The notes beneath the pieces are model-generated. The model saw only the letters and a program-made list of their open reading frames with translations. It did no database searches and was not told the origin of the DNA. Made by a program: the position numbers and the translations under genes. From assembly GCA_963628035.1 (NCBI GenBank), contig CAVGED010000106.1:1-6783 (forward strand): a stretch of 6,783 nucleotides of DNA. Direction: 5' to 3'. Positions within the stretch are counted from its first letter, which is position 1, and each line of letters opens with the position of its first letter. Positions 5,774 through 6,783 of the stretch are shown here, piece by piece. The stretch is from 14-2 sp963628035 (GTDB taxonomy: Bacteria > Bacillota > Clostridia > Lachnospirales > Lachnospiraceae).

Positions 5774-6736
5774 GTGAACGAAAATAAAGTAGGCGACGTG
5801 CTGTATTACCTTCGAACGGAAAAGGGAGTCAGCCGGGATCTGCTCTTTCAGGGGCTCTGTACGAAAAGCAATTACTGCCTGTATGAGCAGGGAGGCCGAT
5901 TGCCGGATCGACTGCTGCTGAATGCCCTGCTGCAGCGATTGGGAAGAAATCCTGACAAGCTGGCCACTGCGCTCAGCGCAGAAGAATATGAGTATTTTCA
6001 GTGGAAGAAGCAGGTTCTTGCAGCACTGGGACATGAAGATATGGACGCGCTGCAGTGTCTTCTGGAGAAACCGTCGGAAATCATGGTTCAGGTGAGAGAC
6101 CTGCAGCAACAGTTCTTAAATCAGATGAAAGCTATCGTGGCGGAACGTGTGGAGCAGGACATCGGGAAATGCATCTTGCTGCTGGAGCAGGCAGTGGAAT
6201 TGACAATGCCCGGAATCACGGAACGGGGGATTAGTAAGTATCTGGTGAGCACGGAGGAAATGAAGATACTTTTGGATCTGTCGGAAGCGCTGGGTAAGGG
6301 CGGCAAAGAGAAGGAAGCCGGAAGACTGCTTCACGAAATCGTGGTCTATGTAGAGCATAATTACGATGATTATGAGTCGAAAATCATCATCTATCCCAAG
6401 GCAGTAAGGCAGCTGGCACCGATACTGTTGCAGGATAGGAAATATATGGAAGGTCTGCTCCTGTGCAAAAAAGCCATTGATCTGCTGTGCGTACAAGGTG
6501 TACTCTATGACCTGGCGGACCTGATGGAATATTATCTCCGGTTCAGCGAACACTTCCCGGAGACAGAGGAGGTCATCCAATATCGGAAGCAACTTCAAGC
6601 CCTGCGGGAGGTATATCGAGAGAACGGTGCTGAACTTTATCTAAAGGAAAATGTGGTATTATCCTATAGCAACCGGGAAACTTACCTGATCGATGAGATA
6701 ATCAAGCGAGGACGCATGGTCAAAGCTTATACCTGA
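5774..6736 (+). CDS. XRE-type HTH regulator with TPR-like C-terminal region, possibly 3'-truncated
   Basis: The 320-residue product is probably a cytosolic DNA-binding regulator of the HTH/TPR class, the architecture of Rgg/PlcR-like peptide sensors. Residues about 7-62 are the HTH: LYYLRTEKGVSRDLLFQGLC is followed by YEQGGRLPD in place of the usual SRIExGxxxPD, then LLLNALLQRLGRNPDKL. Residues about 70-280 are alpha-helical with TPR-like repeats. The C-terminus ETYLIDEIIKRGRMVKAYT (302-320) resembles the first helix of a second HTH that related Lachnospiraceae proteins carry, as I remember them; here a TGA stop cuts it short. GTG 5774 is preferred because AGGGA (5759-5763) lies 10 bases upstream. 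The in-frame GTG at 5765 has its ribosome site immediately adjacent, which is too close. A promoter precedes it and no partner gene is visible. The ligand and targets are unknown. Confidence 0.78.
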   Translation: MNENKVGDVLYYLRTEKGVSRDLLFQGLCTKSNYCLYEQGGRLPDRLLLNALLQRLGRNPDKLATALSAEEYEYFQWKKQVLAALGHEDMDALQCLLEKPSEIMVQVRDLQQQFLNQMKAIVAERVEQDIGKCILLLEQAVELTMPGITERGISKYLVSTEEMKILLDLSEALGKGGKEKEAGRLLHEIVVYVEHNYDDYESKIIIYPKAVRQLAPILLQDRKYMEGLLLCKKAIDLLCVQGVLYDLADLMEYYLRFSEHFPETEEVIQYRKQLQALREVYRENGAELYLKENVVLSYSNRETYLIDEIIKRGRMVKAYT

Positions 6737-6783
6737 ATCCGTGAAGTTAAGCTCTATCGAAAGGCCAGAATTAAAATAGATTC
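6737..6783 (+). other. Possible out-of-frame remnant of a second HTH after the regulator stop
   Basis: In the +1 frame relative to the regulator, CCT 6732 onward reads PESVKLSSIERPELK and then TAG (6777-6779). This loosely resembles the QEKLSEGIC-x-PETLSRIE stretch expected next in a second HTH. Only 47 bases are available and the match includes gaps, so it may be chance. No terminator or start of a new gene is seen here. Confidence 0.3.

Noticed and set aside
1..6783. CRISPR array, tRNA/rRNA genes, transposase, toxin-antitoxin or phage-defence system
   Set aside because: No regularly spaced repeats, tRNA cloverleaf, rRNA stretch, or open frame with such motifs was found on either strand.

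Overview
The window looks like chromosomal DNA of a spore-forming, gut-type member of the Clostridia, most likely Lachnospiraceae. This is inferred from about half G+C by eye, strong GGAGG-type ribosome binding sites, TTGACA/TATAAT-type promoters, a CwlD-like cortex amidase, a Firmicutes-type sua5-ywlE-upp-comEB gene order, and a regulator of a family I associate with Lachnospiraceae. All seven protein genes lie on the + strand.

Region 1 (1-387) holds no convincing gene. Its first 208 bases form a palindrome-rich element closed by perfect 10-base terminal inverted repeats, best read as a dispersed MITE-like repeat or a structured RNA. A second strong stem-loop (227-273) follows, then a promoter (288-317) and a short leader for the first gene.

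Region 2 (388-2867) is a cell-envelope pair: a membrane-anchored SH3/GH18 glycosidase and a CwlD-like N-acetylmuramoyl-L-alanine amidase. They are 47 bases apart and probably co-transcribed. Both would act on peptidoglycan outside the membrane, plausibly in spore cortex metabolism.

Region 3 (2886-5657) is a housekeeping operon: sua5 (tRNA t6A synthesis), a YwlE-like low-molecular-weight phosphatase homologue, upp (uracil salvage) and a dCMP deaminase. It is closed by a strong intrinsic terminator. Two points stand out. The sua5 promoter places the predicted transcription start on the start codon itself, implying a leaderless mRNA. The phosphatase homologue has lost both its catalytic cysteine (Gly) and its general-acid aspartate (Asn), so it looks like a pseudophosphatase.

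Region 4 (5658-6783) contains a consensus promoter and an XRE-type HTH/TPR regulator. Its reading frame stops just where homologues, as I remember them, begin a second HTH. The next frame keeps HTH-like residues, so this gene may be 3'-truncated or frameshifted. The genes it might control lie beyond the window.

The most interesting candidates are the pseudophosphatase, the inverted-repeat-bounded structured element, and the possibly broken double-HTH regulator. No defence system, CRISPR array or transposase was seen.
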